A stretch of 64,000 nt of DNA from Flavihumibacter solisilvae (GCF_000814475.1 NZ_JSVC01000011.1:1-64000), one strand, 5' to 3'. Shown: positions 1-8,780, counted from the first letter of the stretch. Program-made: numbers and translations. Notes: generated from the sequence alone by a model not told the origin.

Positions 1-185
1 AGGCACATGTTGACCGCTTTCCAAAAGATGGTACAAAAGGAAGACCTGAAAAGGTTATTGAAGACATCATAACACATATCTCGACAGATTTTACTGAAGT
101 GTTCAAAGAATTCTGGAGCCGTGAAAGCATCTATGGTTTCGGTGACAGTCAATTAAAAAGCCTGTATGACAAAGTGATGCAATGA
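1..185 (+). CDS. C-terminal part of an unidentified protein (cut by window edge)
   Basis: An open frame enters from the left edge (first full codon at base 3) and ends at the TGA at 183-185. It encodes about 60 residues, beginning AHVDRFPKDGTKGRPEK and ending LKSLYDKVMQ, with a charged and aromatic middle part. I do not recognise the family and make no functional call. Its stop overlaps the ATG at 182 in an ATGA arrangement, so it was probably translationally coupled to the broken gene that follows. Without the N-terminus the start and full length cannot be judged. Confidence 0.6.
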   Translation, partial: AHVDRFPKDGTKGRPEKVIEDIITHISTDFTEVFKEFWSRESIYGFGDSQLKSLYDKVMQ

Positions 186-480
186 AATACTTAGACCCAC
201 TGGGAGACCCGGAGGCTTCTGTATAACATAATCGTTCTATTCGCCGGTTTTGTCAGCAGGTGAAGATTTTTATGAGCCAATATTGATTCCGGTATTCGCT
301 GTCTTATGCAACATGGGCTATACATTAGGATGGCTGACAGAAATTTTCCTGCCACGGAACGTGGCATACGGATCTAAAATGTTTAAAGCAGGGCTCTATT
401 TTACAATCTTCTGGGTTTTTCTTCCATCAGCGATGTGGGTTGGGATTGCCTGCGTGGATATAATAAAGAAAATATTTTAG
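182..480 (+). pseudogene. Frameshifted small membrane protein
   Basis: Three consecutive reading frames together look like one small membrane protein. ATG at 182 opens MKYLDPLGDPEA and stops at 226. The frame starting at base 201 reads WETRRLLYNIIVLFAGFVS and stops at 261. The third frame continues from about 250 with GEDFYEP, followed by two hydrophobic stretches (the first containing GYTLGWLTEI) to the TAA at 478-480. In my recollection WETRRLLYN and GYTLGW are typical of small Bacteroidota membrane proteins of about 130-150 residues, so the copy is both frameshifted and probably internally shortened. An intact short product from the TTG at 250 (76 residues) is the alternative. Sequencing error could explain one shift, less easily both plus the missing part. 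Confidence 0.55.
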
Positions 481-499
481 AATTGTAAATAGCAAGAAA

Positions 500-1096
500 A
501 TGAAACTAATATTCACCGGTTTGCTAACTGTATTGTTATCATGCGGGGGAAACACACTTGATAATCATTCCTCAAAAAATAACTTAACGGAAATTGAACC
601 AAAAGAAACACACTATAAAAAGATTTTAGAGGGATTAAGTTTAGAATATGTATTATACTATCGAAATATTAAAAATAATACCAATGACCCGAACGGATGG
701 GGAATGCCTGCAACAGAATCTGCATTTAAAGCCGACAGTGCAACCTATTGGAAGAGCAAGAAGGAGTTTTTCAAACAAGATCTCAATTTCGCAAAATGGC
801 TGTTAGGATTTAAAGATGACACGACAAATGGCGGCCTATGGATAATGTATCACAATCCCATCAGTGCATATATGGCGGAGTGCAATCTGCCTAATATAAG
901 TAATTCAAGAGCCGCTATAATACTACTTGAAAATTTCCTGAATGGCAGTGGCTTTGCTTGTTACGAATGCAAGTATGAAAATAGACCGAAGTGTAACTCT
1001 AAAAAATATGCTGAGATCGAAGCATTCCTCGCAATTAATAAAGAAAAAAGCATTGAAAACATCAGGGCCGCCTGGCAAGAAAGAAAGGCAGGCTAA
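500..1096 (+). CDS. Putative lipoprotein of unknown function
   Basis: A 198-residue protein starting MKLIFTGLLTVLLSCGG. The hydrophobic leader ending LLSC is a type II signal with lipobox, so lipidation at Cys15 and an envelope location are expected. The mature part is polar and has a Cys pair motif (FACYECKYENRPKC) near residues 152-165 that might bind metal or form disulfides. I do not recognise the family. After the TAA at 1094-1096 the same frame stays open for 31 more codons to a second TAA at 1190-1192. The tail ends ANIAGLSIIAEDGWKWK and looks protein-like, so the gene may be prematurely truncated. Confidence 0.7.
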   Translation: MKLIFTGLLTVLLSCGGNTLDNHSSKNNLTEIEPKETHYKKILEGLSLEYVLYYRNIKNNTNDPNGWGMPATESAFKADSATYWKSKKEFFKQDLNFAKWLLGFKDDTTNGGLWIMYHNPISAYMAECNLPNISNSRAAIILLENFLNGSGFACYECKYENRPKCNSKKYAEIEAFLAINKEKSIENIRAAWQERKAG

Positions 1097-1195
1097 GCAA
1101 ATGCTAACCAGGATGTAACTTCACTCATTAACAGCCTGGCCAATATAGCAGGATTATCGATTATTGCAGAAGATGGCTGGAAATGGAAATAAAGA

Positions 1196-2308
1196 ATGGA
1201 CAATAACAAAATTGGCTCAAAGCCGCATTTTCAAATATTAGATGGACTTCGGGGTGTAGCAGCTATTGTCGTGGTATTTTTTCATCTTGCCGAACCGCTT
1301 TCCAGCAACCACCTTGACAATATTGTAAATCACGGTTACCTGGCAGTTGATTTTTTCTTTCTCTTATCCGGCTACGTCATTGGCTATGCATACGACGACA
1401 GGTGGGACAAATTCACTTTCGGCGGCTTTCTCCGGCGCCGGTTCGAACGCCTGCAACCACTCGTTGTATTGGGCATGACGCTCGGAGCCATAGGTTTTTA
1501 CTTTACCGATTCAACTATCTGGCCGCTTATTCATACTGTGCCAGTTTGGAAGCTGTTTGTCGTTATGCTGATAGGCTATACAATTTTGCCCATCCCACTT
1601 TCCATGGATATCCGTGGCTGGCAAGAAATGCATCCGCTCAATAGTGTCGGCTGGTCACTATTTTTCGAGTATATAGCCAATATTCTATACGCGGCTGGGT
1701 TAAGGAAACTATCTAACAAGGCCCTGGCTTGCTTTGTAGTATTGGCAGCTGCAGTGCTCCTTCATTTTGCTTTAACTAACCCAAATGGGGACGTTACCGG
1801 GGGCTGGACACTCAATGCCGAACATATGCGTGCCGGGTTAACACGTACGGTATTTCCATTTTTTGCCGGATTGCTGTTGTCACGGGTAACAAGGCCACGC
1901 TATATCAAAAATGCCTTCTTATGGTGCAGCCTGCTGGTTGCTGCAGTCTTGCTTATGCCAAGAATAGGCGGTGCAGAACACCCCTGGATAAATGGCCTGT
2001 ACGAAGCTCTCTGTATCATCATTGTTTTTCCGCTAATTATTTATTTCGGTGCCAGTGGTGTGGTGCACGGTCAAACAGAAGCTAAAATCTGCAAGTTCCT
2101 CGGCGACATCTCCTATCCCCTATACATGACCCATTATGTGCTTGTCTATTTCTACGTGGCTTGGATCAGCAATAATAAGGGTATTACATTATGCCAGGCC
2201 TGGCCCTATGCCCTGCTCACCTTTGGAGGAACTATCGTTCTTGCATATGCCAGCTTAAAGCTGTACGATGAACCCGTAAGAGCCTGGCTGCGAAAAAAGC
2301 TGAAATAA
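1196..2308 (+). CDS. Acyltransferase 3 family membrane protein (OafA/YrhL-like)
   Basis: 370 residues. The N-terminus carries the acyltransferase-3 signature: FQILDGLRGVAAIVVVFFHL, with the conserved His in the first membrane helix, followed by GYLAVDFFFLLSGYVI and an Arg-rich loop (FLRRRFERLQP). About ten hydrophobic segments follow, ending in a basic C-terminus. Proteins of this family transfer acetyl or other acyl groups across the inner membrane onto surface polysaccharides or other extracytoplasmic acceptors. The substrate cannot be read from the sequence. The ATG at 1196 lies four bases after the remnant frame of the preceding lipoprotein gene. It stands alone among small accessory genes rather than in a polysaccharide cluster. 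Confidence 0.9.
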   Translation: MDNNKIGSKPHFQILDGLRGVAAIVVVFFHLAEPLSSNHLDNIVNHGYLAVDFFFLLSGYVIGYAYDDRWDKFTFGGFLRRRFERLQPLVVLGMTLGAIGFYFTDSTIWPLIHTVPVWKLFVVMLIGYTILPIPLSMDIRGWQEMHPLNSVGWSLFFEYIANILYAAGLRKLSNKALACFVVLAAAVLLHFALTNPNGDVTGGWTLNAEHMRAGLTRTVFPFFAGLLLSRVTRPRYIKNAFLWCSLLVAAVLLMPRIGGAEHPWINGLYEALCIIIVFPLIIYFGASGVVHGQTEAKICKFLGDISYPLYMTHYVLVYFYVAWISNNKGITLCQAWPYALLTFGGTIVLAYASLKLYDEPVRAWLRKKLK

Positions 2309-2430
2309 TCCAGCGTCACCTCCTGGCCTGCCGCACCGGCCAGCAATTCATTGGGCACCAATCAACTTTTGTAATAAATTTAAGCTGAGGGAATGCTGTG
2401 CCTGTACATTGGACATAAAAAATAACCCAA

Positions 2431-2865
2431 ATGGCTACCAAATTAAATTTCTTCCTGCTAATCTTCGCCTTTACAGCTTTGACAAGTTGTAAATCCAGCC
2501 AAACGAAAAACTCATCTGCAACAGAGATCGGCATGTTTAAAGTGTCAATACTCTACCCGAACGGAGAAGATAAAACCTTTGACATGGACTACTATGAAAA
2601 AAAGCACATGCCTATGGTCGCTGGATTCCTCGGCAAGAATTTGAAATTTTATGAAATCACGAAAGGCATAGCCGGCAGATCTCCAAATGATAAAGTCCCT
2701 TTTGTGGCTATAGGCTATTTCTATATCAAAGATGTTGCTGAATACAACAAAGCAATAGCTCAAAACAGGGATGCCGTGATCAGTGATTTTAAAAATTATA
2801 CAAACATTCAGCCTGTTGTCCAAATCAGTGAGGTTAAGCAGGTGGGATACCTGGACGTAAAGTAG
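2431..2865 (+). CDS. EthD family lipoprotein
   Basis: 144 residues. A signal peptide ending in a lipobox (ALTSC, Cys20) is followed by a short Ser/Lys/Asn linker and an EthD-like ferredoxin-fold domain from about residue 34. The domain begins FKVSILYPNGEDKTFDMDYY and has the family's Y-x(2)-KH-x-P pattern (DMDYYEKKHMPMV). EthD-like proteins are small dimeric alpha/beta barrels linked to degradative enzymes, but most have no proven activity. A lipid-anchored version is less usual. The gene lies 46 bp before a RibD-C-like gene on the same strand, so cotranscription is possible. Confidence 0.85.
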   Translation: MATKLNFFLLIFAFTALTSCKSSQTKNSSATEIGMFKVSILYPNGEDKTFDMDYYEKKHMPMVAGFLGKNLKFYEITKGIAGRSPNDKVPFVAIGYFYIKDVAEYNKAIAQNRDAVISDFKNYTNIQPVVQISEVKQVGYLDVK

Positions 2866-2911
2866 CCAGCCTGGCAGAAAAGCAAACCTGCGAAACTTTA
2901 AACAAAACAGT

Positions 2912-3466
2912 ATGAGAAAGGTAATCGCCGCAATCAACATGACACTTGATGGGTTCTGCGACCATACGGTAATAACTCCTGATGAAGAAATTCACCAGTA
3001 TTATGCCGACATGTTAAATGAGGCAGGCGTCGTTCTATATGGGAGGACCACATACTTATTAATGGAAGACTATTGGCCGGCTATAGTGGCAAATCCAACA
3101 GGCGATAAATCAACGGACGAATTTGCCGTAGCAATAGATAAGGTTCCAAAAATCGTCTTTTCACACTCGTTGAAAAATGTAAACTGGGCAAGTGCAAAGC
3201 TGGCAAACAAAGACATCGAAGAAACAGTCCTGGAACTGAAACAACAACCAGGCAAAGACATTTACGCTTGCAGTCCAGGTTTGATCGTATCCCTGGCAAA
3301 TCTCAAATTAATAGACGAATACCAACTTTGTATTCACCCGGTTATAGCTGCAGGCGGCCTGGCGCTGTTTAAAAACATTAACGAAAAGACTACCCTTAAC
3401 CTCATCAAGACAAAAACCTTCGGATCCGGAGCAGTAACGCTTTACTACCTATGTTCCAAGCTGTAA
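2912..3466 (+). CDS. Dihydrofolate reductase family protein (RibD C-terminal-like)
   Basis: 184 residues. It starts MRKVIAAINMTLDGFCDH, the typical opening of the RibD-C/DHFR-like superfamily, and has the YGRTTYLLMEDYWP motif near residue 46, KIVFSHSLKNVNW near 88, DIYACSPGLI near 124 and a C-terminal LINEYQL-like region (LIDEYQLCIHPVIAAGG). The family binds NAD(P)H and reduces pteridine- or pyrimidine-like substrates, but most stand-alone members are uncharacterised. A paralogue of nearly identical length lies at 7065-7613. The usual GS(G/A)xL nucleotide-binding motif is here the variant CSPGLI. Confidence 0.88.
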   Translation: MRKVIAAINMTLDGFCDHTVITPDEEIHQYYADMLNEAGVVLYGRTTYLLMEDYWPAIVANPTGDKSTDEFAVAIDKVPKIVFSHSLKNVNWASAKLANKDIEETVLELKQQPGKDIYACSPGLIVSLANLKLIDEYQLCIHPVIAAGGLALFKNINEKTTLNLIKTKTFGSGAVTLYYLCSKL

Positions 3467-3482
3467 AAACCGACACGCAAGA

Positions 3483-4493
3483 ATGAAGTTCAAACTGACA
3501 ATCCTGATTGCTGCAATATTCTTCTCCCGACTGACATTTGGACAATTCTATCCCAAGTATGAAGAATATAAGCACTACTCAATCCATAAAAAGAATGATA
3601 CAATCAACTACCATGTGTATTCAGCAAAAGACTTAAAGGACACTGACGGAATTATCCTGTTCATTCAAGGCTCAGGCGCTCAGCCTCTATTTAAAATTAT
3701 TAAAGAAGACGGCTCGGAAACAATTCAGAGCCAGGTCCCCTTCAATCCCGACAAAATACCTGGAAACTTTGCCTTTGTTGTAGTTTCAAAGAAGTGCCTT
3801 CCCTTCTCGACAGATGTCGAAATGTTTAAAACTCCTGAATGTTATTATGAAAATGAAGGACTGGATTACAGGGTATGGCAATATAATGAGGTGATAAATC
3901 AAATCGTAAAGAAACAAATCCAAAATCCTAAAAAATTAATAGTTATCGGGCATTCTGAAGGAACAGATGTTGTGGCCAAACTGGGAACCCTAAACAAAAA
4001 AATAACGCATATCGGATTTTGGGCGGGAGGAGGACAAACACAATATTATGACTTCGCATTGTTTATCAGGAAGAAACTAAGTGAAGGAAAAATTGATGAA
4101 AAAACAGCAGCGCAAAAAATGGACTCTCTGTTTGCCCAAATCAAACAAATAGAAGCGGACCCTAATTCAACGTCAAAGTCATGGCTTGACAATACATATC
4201 GCCGATGGAGTCAATTTTCAGAACCTGCTGTTGAGAATTTACTAAAAATAGATGTACCGATATTTGTAGCATTCGGAGCAAAAGACATCTCTGTTCCTGT
4301 AGAATCCGCATTAATAATTCCAATTGAATTCAGCAGGCACAATAAAAACAACCTGACCTTCCGGCTTTATCCAGACTATGACCATTCCTTCAACAAAGTG
4401 CCAACGAACGAAACAGAACGCTGGGAATCACATTGGATGGATGTATTTGAAGAATTTATGGGATGGGCGAACAATCCGGAAACAAATCTTTGA
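3483..4493 (+). CDS. Secreted alpha/beta hydrolase
   Basis: 336 residues with an N-terminal signal peptide (MKFKLTILIAAIFFSRLTFG). The nucleophile elbow is GHSEG with Ser158. A likely oxyanion-hole stretch is FIQGSGAQP near residue 60. The acid and base candidates are Asp in FGAKDISVP and His in YPDYDHSFN near residues 264 and 301. This completes a Ser-Asp-His triad of an alpha/beta hydrolase acting in the periplasm or outside. The substrate is unknown; esterase or peptidase activity is possible. The stop at 4491-4493 lies one base before the next start, so the two genes are probably cotranscribed. Confidence 0.85.
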   Translation: MKFKLTILIAAIFFSRLTFGQFYPKYEEYKHYSIHKKNDTINYHVYSAKDLKDTDGIILFIQGSGAQPLFKIIKEDGSETIQSQVPFNPDKIPGNFAFVVVSKKCLPFSTDVEMFKTPECYYENEGLDYRVWQYNEVINQIVKKQIQNPKKLIVIGHSEGTDVVAKLGTLNKKITHIGFWAGGGQTQYYDFALFIRKKLSEGKIDEKTAAQKMDSLFAQIKQIEADPNSTSKSWLDNTYRRWSQFSEPAVENLLKIDVPIFVAFGAKDISVPVESALIIPIEFSRHNKNNLTFRLYPDYDHSFNKVPTNETERWESHWMDVFEEFMGWANNPETNL

Positions 4494-4494
4494 C

Positions 4495-5115
4495 ATGAGA
4501 ACCTTAGCAATACTCGCGTTAATACTATTTACTCCAGGCATTTATGCCCAGGAAGTAAAGAATGAGTTCGATGGCCACAAGTGGGAAGCCCCATACGATT
4601 TACGGATTCCCCAAAACTGGAGTATTGAACGATTTACTATCCCGATCAGTTTCGCCCCTCAAATTCCCCACAAAGGCGTGGAAGATATCCGCTTTTCGCC
4701 GGGCTGGGGAAATAAAACAAGTGATGAATACTGGAGCTACGCATTTCTGTGGTTTCTCGAAGGGAAAATAAAGGTTGACCCGAAAATAATCGGCGACAAC
4801 TTAAAAGCCTATTATACCGGGTTGGTGGGAATAAATGGCCGAAGTATTCCAGCCGAAAAAATAGCACCTGTAGTTACCTCCTTTAAAGAAATATCTACGG
4901 AGCCAGGCGACTTAAATACCTATACCGGAACAATTAAGATGACCGATTACATGACACAAAAGCCGATGGTTTTAAATTCCAAAGTGCATGTAAAAGCCTG
5001 CGAGGGACAGGACAAAACTTTCATTTTCCACGAATTGTCACCCCAACCACTTACTCACAAAACCTGGTCAGACCTTGATAAACTATGGCTTGACTTCAAA
5101 TGCAAGAAAGAATAA
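4495..5115 (+). CDS. Secreted protein of unknown function
   Basis: 206 residues from the ATG at 4495. This start is chosen because it directly precedes a clear signal peptide (MRTLAILALILFTPGIYAQ); the longer open frame from 4378 overlaps the hydrolase gene. The mature part has no motif I recognise. It contains many aromatic residues (WSIERFTIPISFAP, EYWSYAFLWFLEG) and one Cys near residue 175. The gene begins one base after the alpha/beta hydrolase stop, which suggests the two envelope proteins are made together. Confidence 0.75.
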   Translation: MRTLAILALILFTPGIYAQEVKNEFDGHKWEAPYDLRIPQNWSIERFTIPISFAPQIPHKGVEDIRFSPGWGNKTSDEYWSYAFLWFLEGKIKVDPKIIGDNLKAYYTGLVGINGRSIPAEKIAPVVTSFKEISTEPGDLNTYTGTIKMTDYMTQKPMVLNSKVHVKACEGQDKTFIFHELSPQPLTHKTWSDLDKLWLDFKCKKE

Positions 5116-5212
5116 ATCGCCATTAACCGTAGTCCAATTATGATGCCTGCCAGGATTTGGCAGCGCCAATGGATAGATGTACCATTGCATACACCCAAAA
5201 CAGCCAACTGCC

Positions 5213-6637
5213 ATGAACTACAGATTCCTCGTTATATGGATCATTCTAATATTCCCATCATACTCACACGCCCAACAAAACAAATGCAACTGCGAGGAGA
5301 ATTTTAAATGGCTGAAAGACACTTTCGAAAAGAATGATGCTGGTTTTGAGTATGGACTTCAACAAAAATCCAAAGAAGCATATGAAAAACACAATACCAA
5401 TATTCTCCAAAAAACCAGGAAGGCAACCACCAAAGACGAATGCGCACAGGTCATGCAGGACTGGCTTCTCTTTTTCCGAAAAGCGCACTTTTCAATAACG
5501 CCAATAAATAACGGAGCGGAAACCAATAACAAAGGTGAAAGCAGTTGGCATTCCATTTCCGTAACCGAAGAACAAATAAAAAACACCTCACTTAATACTA
5601 CTGATCCCTTTGAAGGGATCTGGCAAACCGGGGCTTATACGATAGGCATTGTCAGGGAGAATAATAAATATTCCGGCGTAATTCTCAAATCGTCTAACCC
5701 CGCATGGAAACCCAACTATGTCAAGTTCACTATCGACAAAAGTGGTTCCGGCGTATACTATATGGGCGATTTCTCACCCTATAAATTCGAAAAATCCGAC
5801 TTTATCGGCAAAAATACTTTGCGACTCGGAAGCTTCTATTTAGCAAGAGTCTATCCCGAGTTAAAAGATGAAGAATCTATTGCTTTCTATGCAAAAGAAA
5901 TAAGGGCAGATAACCCGTTTATTCACAAGCTGTCTGACAAAACCCTGCTACTCCGGATTCCCTCATTTAATGGTCAGCAAAAAAGCCTGATAGATACACT
6001 GCTTGGATCAAACGACAAATTAATCAAGGCCACAGAAAACTTAATTATCGACATCAGGAACAATGGCGGCGGCGATGATGTCAGCTACGAAAAGATCATA
6101 CCCTATCTTTATACGAACCCAATCCGCATCATCAATATGGAACTTCTTTCCACTCCTTTGAATAACAAAAGAATGGAACGGTACTTATCATTACCGGATC
6201 TCTCTGAAAAAAGCAGGAAGGAAGTAAATGAAGTATTGGCAGTACTCAACGCTAACCTGGGCAAATTTGTAAACCTGGGCGGTGATAAAACAGTAGAAAT
6301 TCAAACGCTGGATGCAGTTTTGCCAAATCCTAAAAACATAGCCATAATAATCAATCAAATTAATGGCAGTACCGCGGAACAATTTCTACTTGCAGCAAAA
6401 CAAAGTAAAAAAGTAAAACTTTACGGTGTTACTACAATGGGAGTTCTTGATATTTCCAATATGAATTTTGTCAATTCTCCCAGCAACGAATTTAATTTGG
6501 GTTATTGTATATCAAAGAGCAACAGGATCCCTGACATGGCCATAGACGGTAAAGGAATAATGCCGGATTATTACATTGATAAAACTATTCCGGACCCGCA
6601 ATGGCTGGACTTTGTGCAAAAAATTATAGAGCAATGA
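5213..6637 (+). CDS. Secreted S41 family peptidase
   Basis: 474 residues from the ATG at 5213, chosen because a signal peptide (MNYRFLVIWIILIFPSYSHAQ) follows at once; an upstream in-frame ATG at 5177 would bury it. The C-terminal half carries S41 (tail-specific/C-terminal-processing protease) features: LIIDIRNNGGGDD near residue 275 and the nucleophile region NGSTAEQF with Ser about 386. The N-terminal half (Cys-rich CNCEENFKWL start, helical) is typical of Bacteroidota S41 proteins without an obvious PDZ. It probably acts in the periplasm or at the cell surface. Its stop overlaps the next ATG (ATGA at 6634-6637). Confidence 0.85.
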   Translation: MNYRFLVIWIILIFPSYSHAQQNKCNCEENFKWLKDTFEKNDAGFEYGLQQKSKEAYEKHNTNILQKTRKATTKDECAQVMQDWLLFFRKAHFSITPINNGAETNNKGESSWHSISVTEEQIKNTSLNTTDPFEGIWQTGAYTIGIVRENNKYSGVILKSSNPAWKPNYVKFTIDKSGSGVYYMGDFSPYKFEKSDFIGKNTLRLGSFYLARVYPELKDEESIAFYAKEIRADNPFIHKLSDKTLLLRIPSFNGQQKSLIDTLLGSNDKLIKATENLIIDIRNNGGGDDVSYEKIIPYLYTNPIRIINMELLSTPLNNKRMERYLSLPDLSEKSRKEVNEVLAVLNANLGKFVNLGGDKTVEIQTLDAVLPNPKNIAIIINQINGSTAEQFLLAAKQSKKVKLYGVTTMGVLDISNMNFVNSPSNEFNLGYCISKSNRIPDMAIDGKGIMPDYYIDKTIPDPQWLDFVQKIIEQ

Positions 6638-7068
6638 CGACCTACAAAAATGAATTCTGCATCTCAACTGACAAATCAAAGTTAGACTTAGACGCCATTC
6701 ACGAATTTCTGTCGACCAAAGCATACTGGTGCCTTAATATCCCGAAAGACAAAGTGCAGGTCGCCCTGCAAAACTCACTCTGCTTTGGCGTATATAAGGA
6801 CGAAAAGCAAATAGGTCTTGCAAGAATCATAACTGATTTTTCAACGATCGCCTACCTCGGCGATGTGTATATCCTGGAAGAATACCGGGGCAATGGTCTA
6901 TCGAAATGGTTAATGGAAACCATTATGAGCTACCCCGATCTTCAGGGTTTGAGAAGATGGATCCTGCTTACCGGCGATGCACACGGACTGTACCGCCAGT
7001 TCGGTTGGACGGACATTGCCGACCCGACCAGGTGGATGGAGCTTCACAATAAAAACGTATATCAATGA
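6634..7068 (+). CDS. GNAT family N-acetyltransferase
   Basis: 144 residues from the ATG at 6634, which overlaps the S41 protease stop. The acetyl-CoA binding signature is VYILEEYRGNGLSKWLMETI (GNAT motif A, R-G-N-G) near residues 78-97. FGVYKDEKQIGLARIITD before it and HGLYRQFGW after it are also typical. The acceptor substrate is not predictable. Its own stop overlaps the following ATG (ATGA at 7065-7068), so three genes in a row are translationally coupled. Confidence 0.9.
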   Translation: MTTYKNEFCISTDKSKLDLDAIHEFLSTKAYWCLNIPKDKVQVALQNSLCFGVYKDEKQIGLARIITDFSTIAYLGDVYILEEYRGNGLSKWLMETIMSYPDLQGLRRWILLTGDAHGLYRQFGWTDIADPTRWMELHNKNVYQ

Positions 7069-7613
7069 GAAAACTAATTATGTGGAACGTCATCACGCTT
7101 GATGGCTATTTTGAAGGCGACACAAGCTGGGATTTATCCTTCCACGAAAACATCTGGGGACAAGAAACTGAAAAACTCAGCATTGAACAATTGGTAGCTG
7201 CAGACTTCCTGGTCTTTGGGCGACATACTTACGAAGGAATGGCCGCTTACTGGAAAGCTGAGAAAGGTGAGATTGCAGAGCTCATGAATAAGATTCCAAA
7301 ACTTGTCTTTTCCCGGACATTGAAATCTGTTGATTGGAACAATTCTACTTTGGTCCAGGGGAATGCGGCCGAGGAAATTTCAAACCTGAAGACCCAGGGT
7401 AACGGGGATATGTATGTCTTCGGCAGCGCAAACCTGTCAGAGACCTTTATTAACGAAAACCTGTTTGACGAATACCGGATCGGGATAGCGCCGGTTATCC
7501 TGGGCAGTGGCCGACCGCTGTTCCGGAACAACGGGGTCCGGAAAAACCTTGCACTTATTTCCACGCAACCACTTTCAACGGGCGGTGTTATCCTGAAATA
7601 CAGGGATGCGTAA
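7065..7613 (+). CDS. Dihydrofolate reductase family protein (RibD C-terminal-like), second copy
   Basis: 182 residues starting MRKLIMWNVITLDGYFEGD. Family features are VFGRHTYEGMAAYW near residue 51, KLVFSRTLKSVDWNNS near 85, MYVFGSANLSETFI near 122 and a C-terminal FDEYRIGIAPVILGSGRPLF. Unlike the copy at 2912-3466, it keeps the regular GSANL nucleotide-binding motif. The two are paralogues rather than a recent duplication, because identity by eye is limited to the motifs. The start overlaps the GNAT stop. Substrate unknown. Confidence 0.9.
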   Translation: MRKLIMWNVITLDGYFEGDTSWDLSFHENIWGQETEKLSIEQLVAADFLVFGRHTYEGMAAYWKAEKGEIAELMNKIPKLVFSRTLKSVDWNNSTLVQGNAAEEISNLKTQGNGDMYVFGSANLSETFINENLFDEYRIGIAPVILGSGRPLFRNNGVRKNLALISTQPLSTGGVILKYRDA

Positions 7614-7647
7614 TCGCCCCATTTTGAATTCGACAAGTGGAATAAAT

Positions 7648-7655
7648 TAGCTTTG
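7648..7655 (+). promoter_or_regulatory. Bacteroidota -7 promoter element for the PAS histidine kinase gene
   Basis: TAGCTTTG matches TAnnTTTG exactly. A TTTG at 7623-7626 lies 21 bp upstream, in the expected -33 position. The start codon is 18 bp downstream. Confidence 0.65.
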
Positions 7656-7673
7656 TTGATTATAGACTAATAA

Positions 7674-8765
7674 ATGGGGTTATACAGCGAACACCAACTT
7701 TCACTTGCGTTCAATAGTGCGATAGACCCGATGTGGCTGATCCGCGTGGAGGGGCCGAACAGTTTTCGGTTCGAGACCATCAACACTGCCTTCACGAAAG
7801 TAACCGGCTGGAGCCGGGAACAGGTTGAAGGCCAGCCGATCGAAAAGATCATGCCCGAAGCCTCCCATGACCTGGTGAGAGAAAAATACAATGAAGCTTT
7901 ACAATCAGGGAAAATTATTGATTATGTAGAAGAAGCCCTTCATCCTTCGGGGATCAAATATGGTGAGATCCGGGTAATCCCCATTCCTGCCCAGTCAGGA
8001 GAACCCATGAGAATACTGGGCATAGCAAATGATATCACGGAAAAAGTATCCTTACAAAAGAAGCTGGACAAAGAACGTGAACTCAAAAGCCGCCAGATCA
8101 CTTCTGCAGCCATCCGCGGCCAGGAAAGTGAGCGGGCGAAGGTGAGTCGTGAACTTCACGATAATGTGAACCAGGTACTCACCACCGTTAAACTCTATAT
8201 TGAACTTGTGAAGGATCAAAGGGTGGCTTCCAGCGAAATATTATCAAAATGCGTCTCGCTATTAAGCGGCACTATTGATGAAATCCGCGATCTCTCCAAG
8301 CAGCTGTCAGCGCCTTCATTGGGTAAAATAAATTTCAAAGAGACCCTGAACGATCTCGTGGAATCATTGCGGTCGGCAGGCCAGGTTGATGCAATCGTAT
8401 ACCTGTCCGGGCTTTCCTTTGCGGAAATGGAAAACGAGCTGCACCTGACCCTTTACCGCATTACACAGGAACAGTTTACCAATATTATCAAATATGCCAA
8501 AGCCGATGAAGTGAGGCTTACATTAAGGGAAGAAGGCTCCATCTTATATTTCGTTATCGAGGATAATGGCGTTGGATTTGATCCTTTAGAGAAAAGTTCG
8601 GGCATCGGGATAACTAACATGCAATCGAGGGTGGAAACCTTGAACGGGAAATTCCAGATATTCAGCCGCCCAGGCGAGGGTACAACGCTTGCCATTGAAA
8701 TCCCGGTTATCATAGAGGATACTGTTTGTTACGCCGAGCAGACAATTCTCAATACTGTTACATAG
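7674..8765 (+). CDS. Soluble PAS-domain sensor histidine kinase (orphan)
   Basis: 363 residues with no membrane segment or signal peptide. A PAS domain spans about 10-125 (FETINTAFTKVTGWSREQVEGQ), then a coiled linker, a HisKA_3-type phosphoacceptor (SRELHDNVNQVLTTVKLYIE, His162) and a HATPase domain with N-box (FTNIIKYAKADEVRL), DNGVGF and GIGITNMQSRVETLNG. This is the NarX/DesK-type class that normally phosphorylates LuxR-type response regulators. No response regulator gene is adjacent, so the kinase is an orphan. The PAS domain implies a cytoplasmic signal, identity unknown. A convincing promoter precedes the gene. Confidence 0.9.
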   Translation: MGLYSEHQLSLAFNSAIDPMWLIRVEGPNSFRFETINTAFTKVTGWSREQVEGQPIEKIMPEASHDLVREKYNEALQSGKIIDYVEEALHPSGIKYGEIRVIPIPAQSGEPMRILGIANDITEKVSLQKKLDKERELKSRQITSAAIRGQESERAKVSRELHDNVNQVLTTVKLYIELVKDQRVASSEILSKCVSLLSGTIDEIRDLSKQLSAPSLGKINFKETLNDLVESLRSAGQVDAIVYLSGLSFAEMENELHLTLYRITQEQFTNIIKYAKADEVRLTLREEGSILYFVIEDNGVGFDPLEKSSGIGITNMQSRVETLNGKFQIFSRPGEGTTLAIEIPVIIEDTVCYAEQTILNTVT

Positions 8766-8780
8766 CAAAATGAAACTAAT

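Noticed and set aside
250-7613. The run of small plus-strand genes looked like an integron cassette array.
   Set aside because: I found no attC-like core sites (GTTRRRY with inverted partners) between genes and no integrase gene. Several genes overlap by ATGA, which cassettes do not do.
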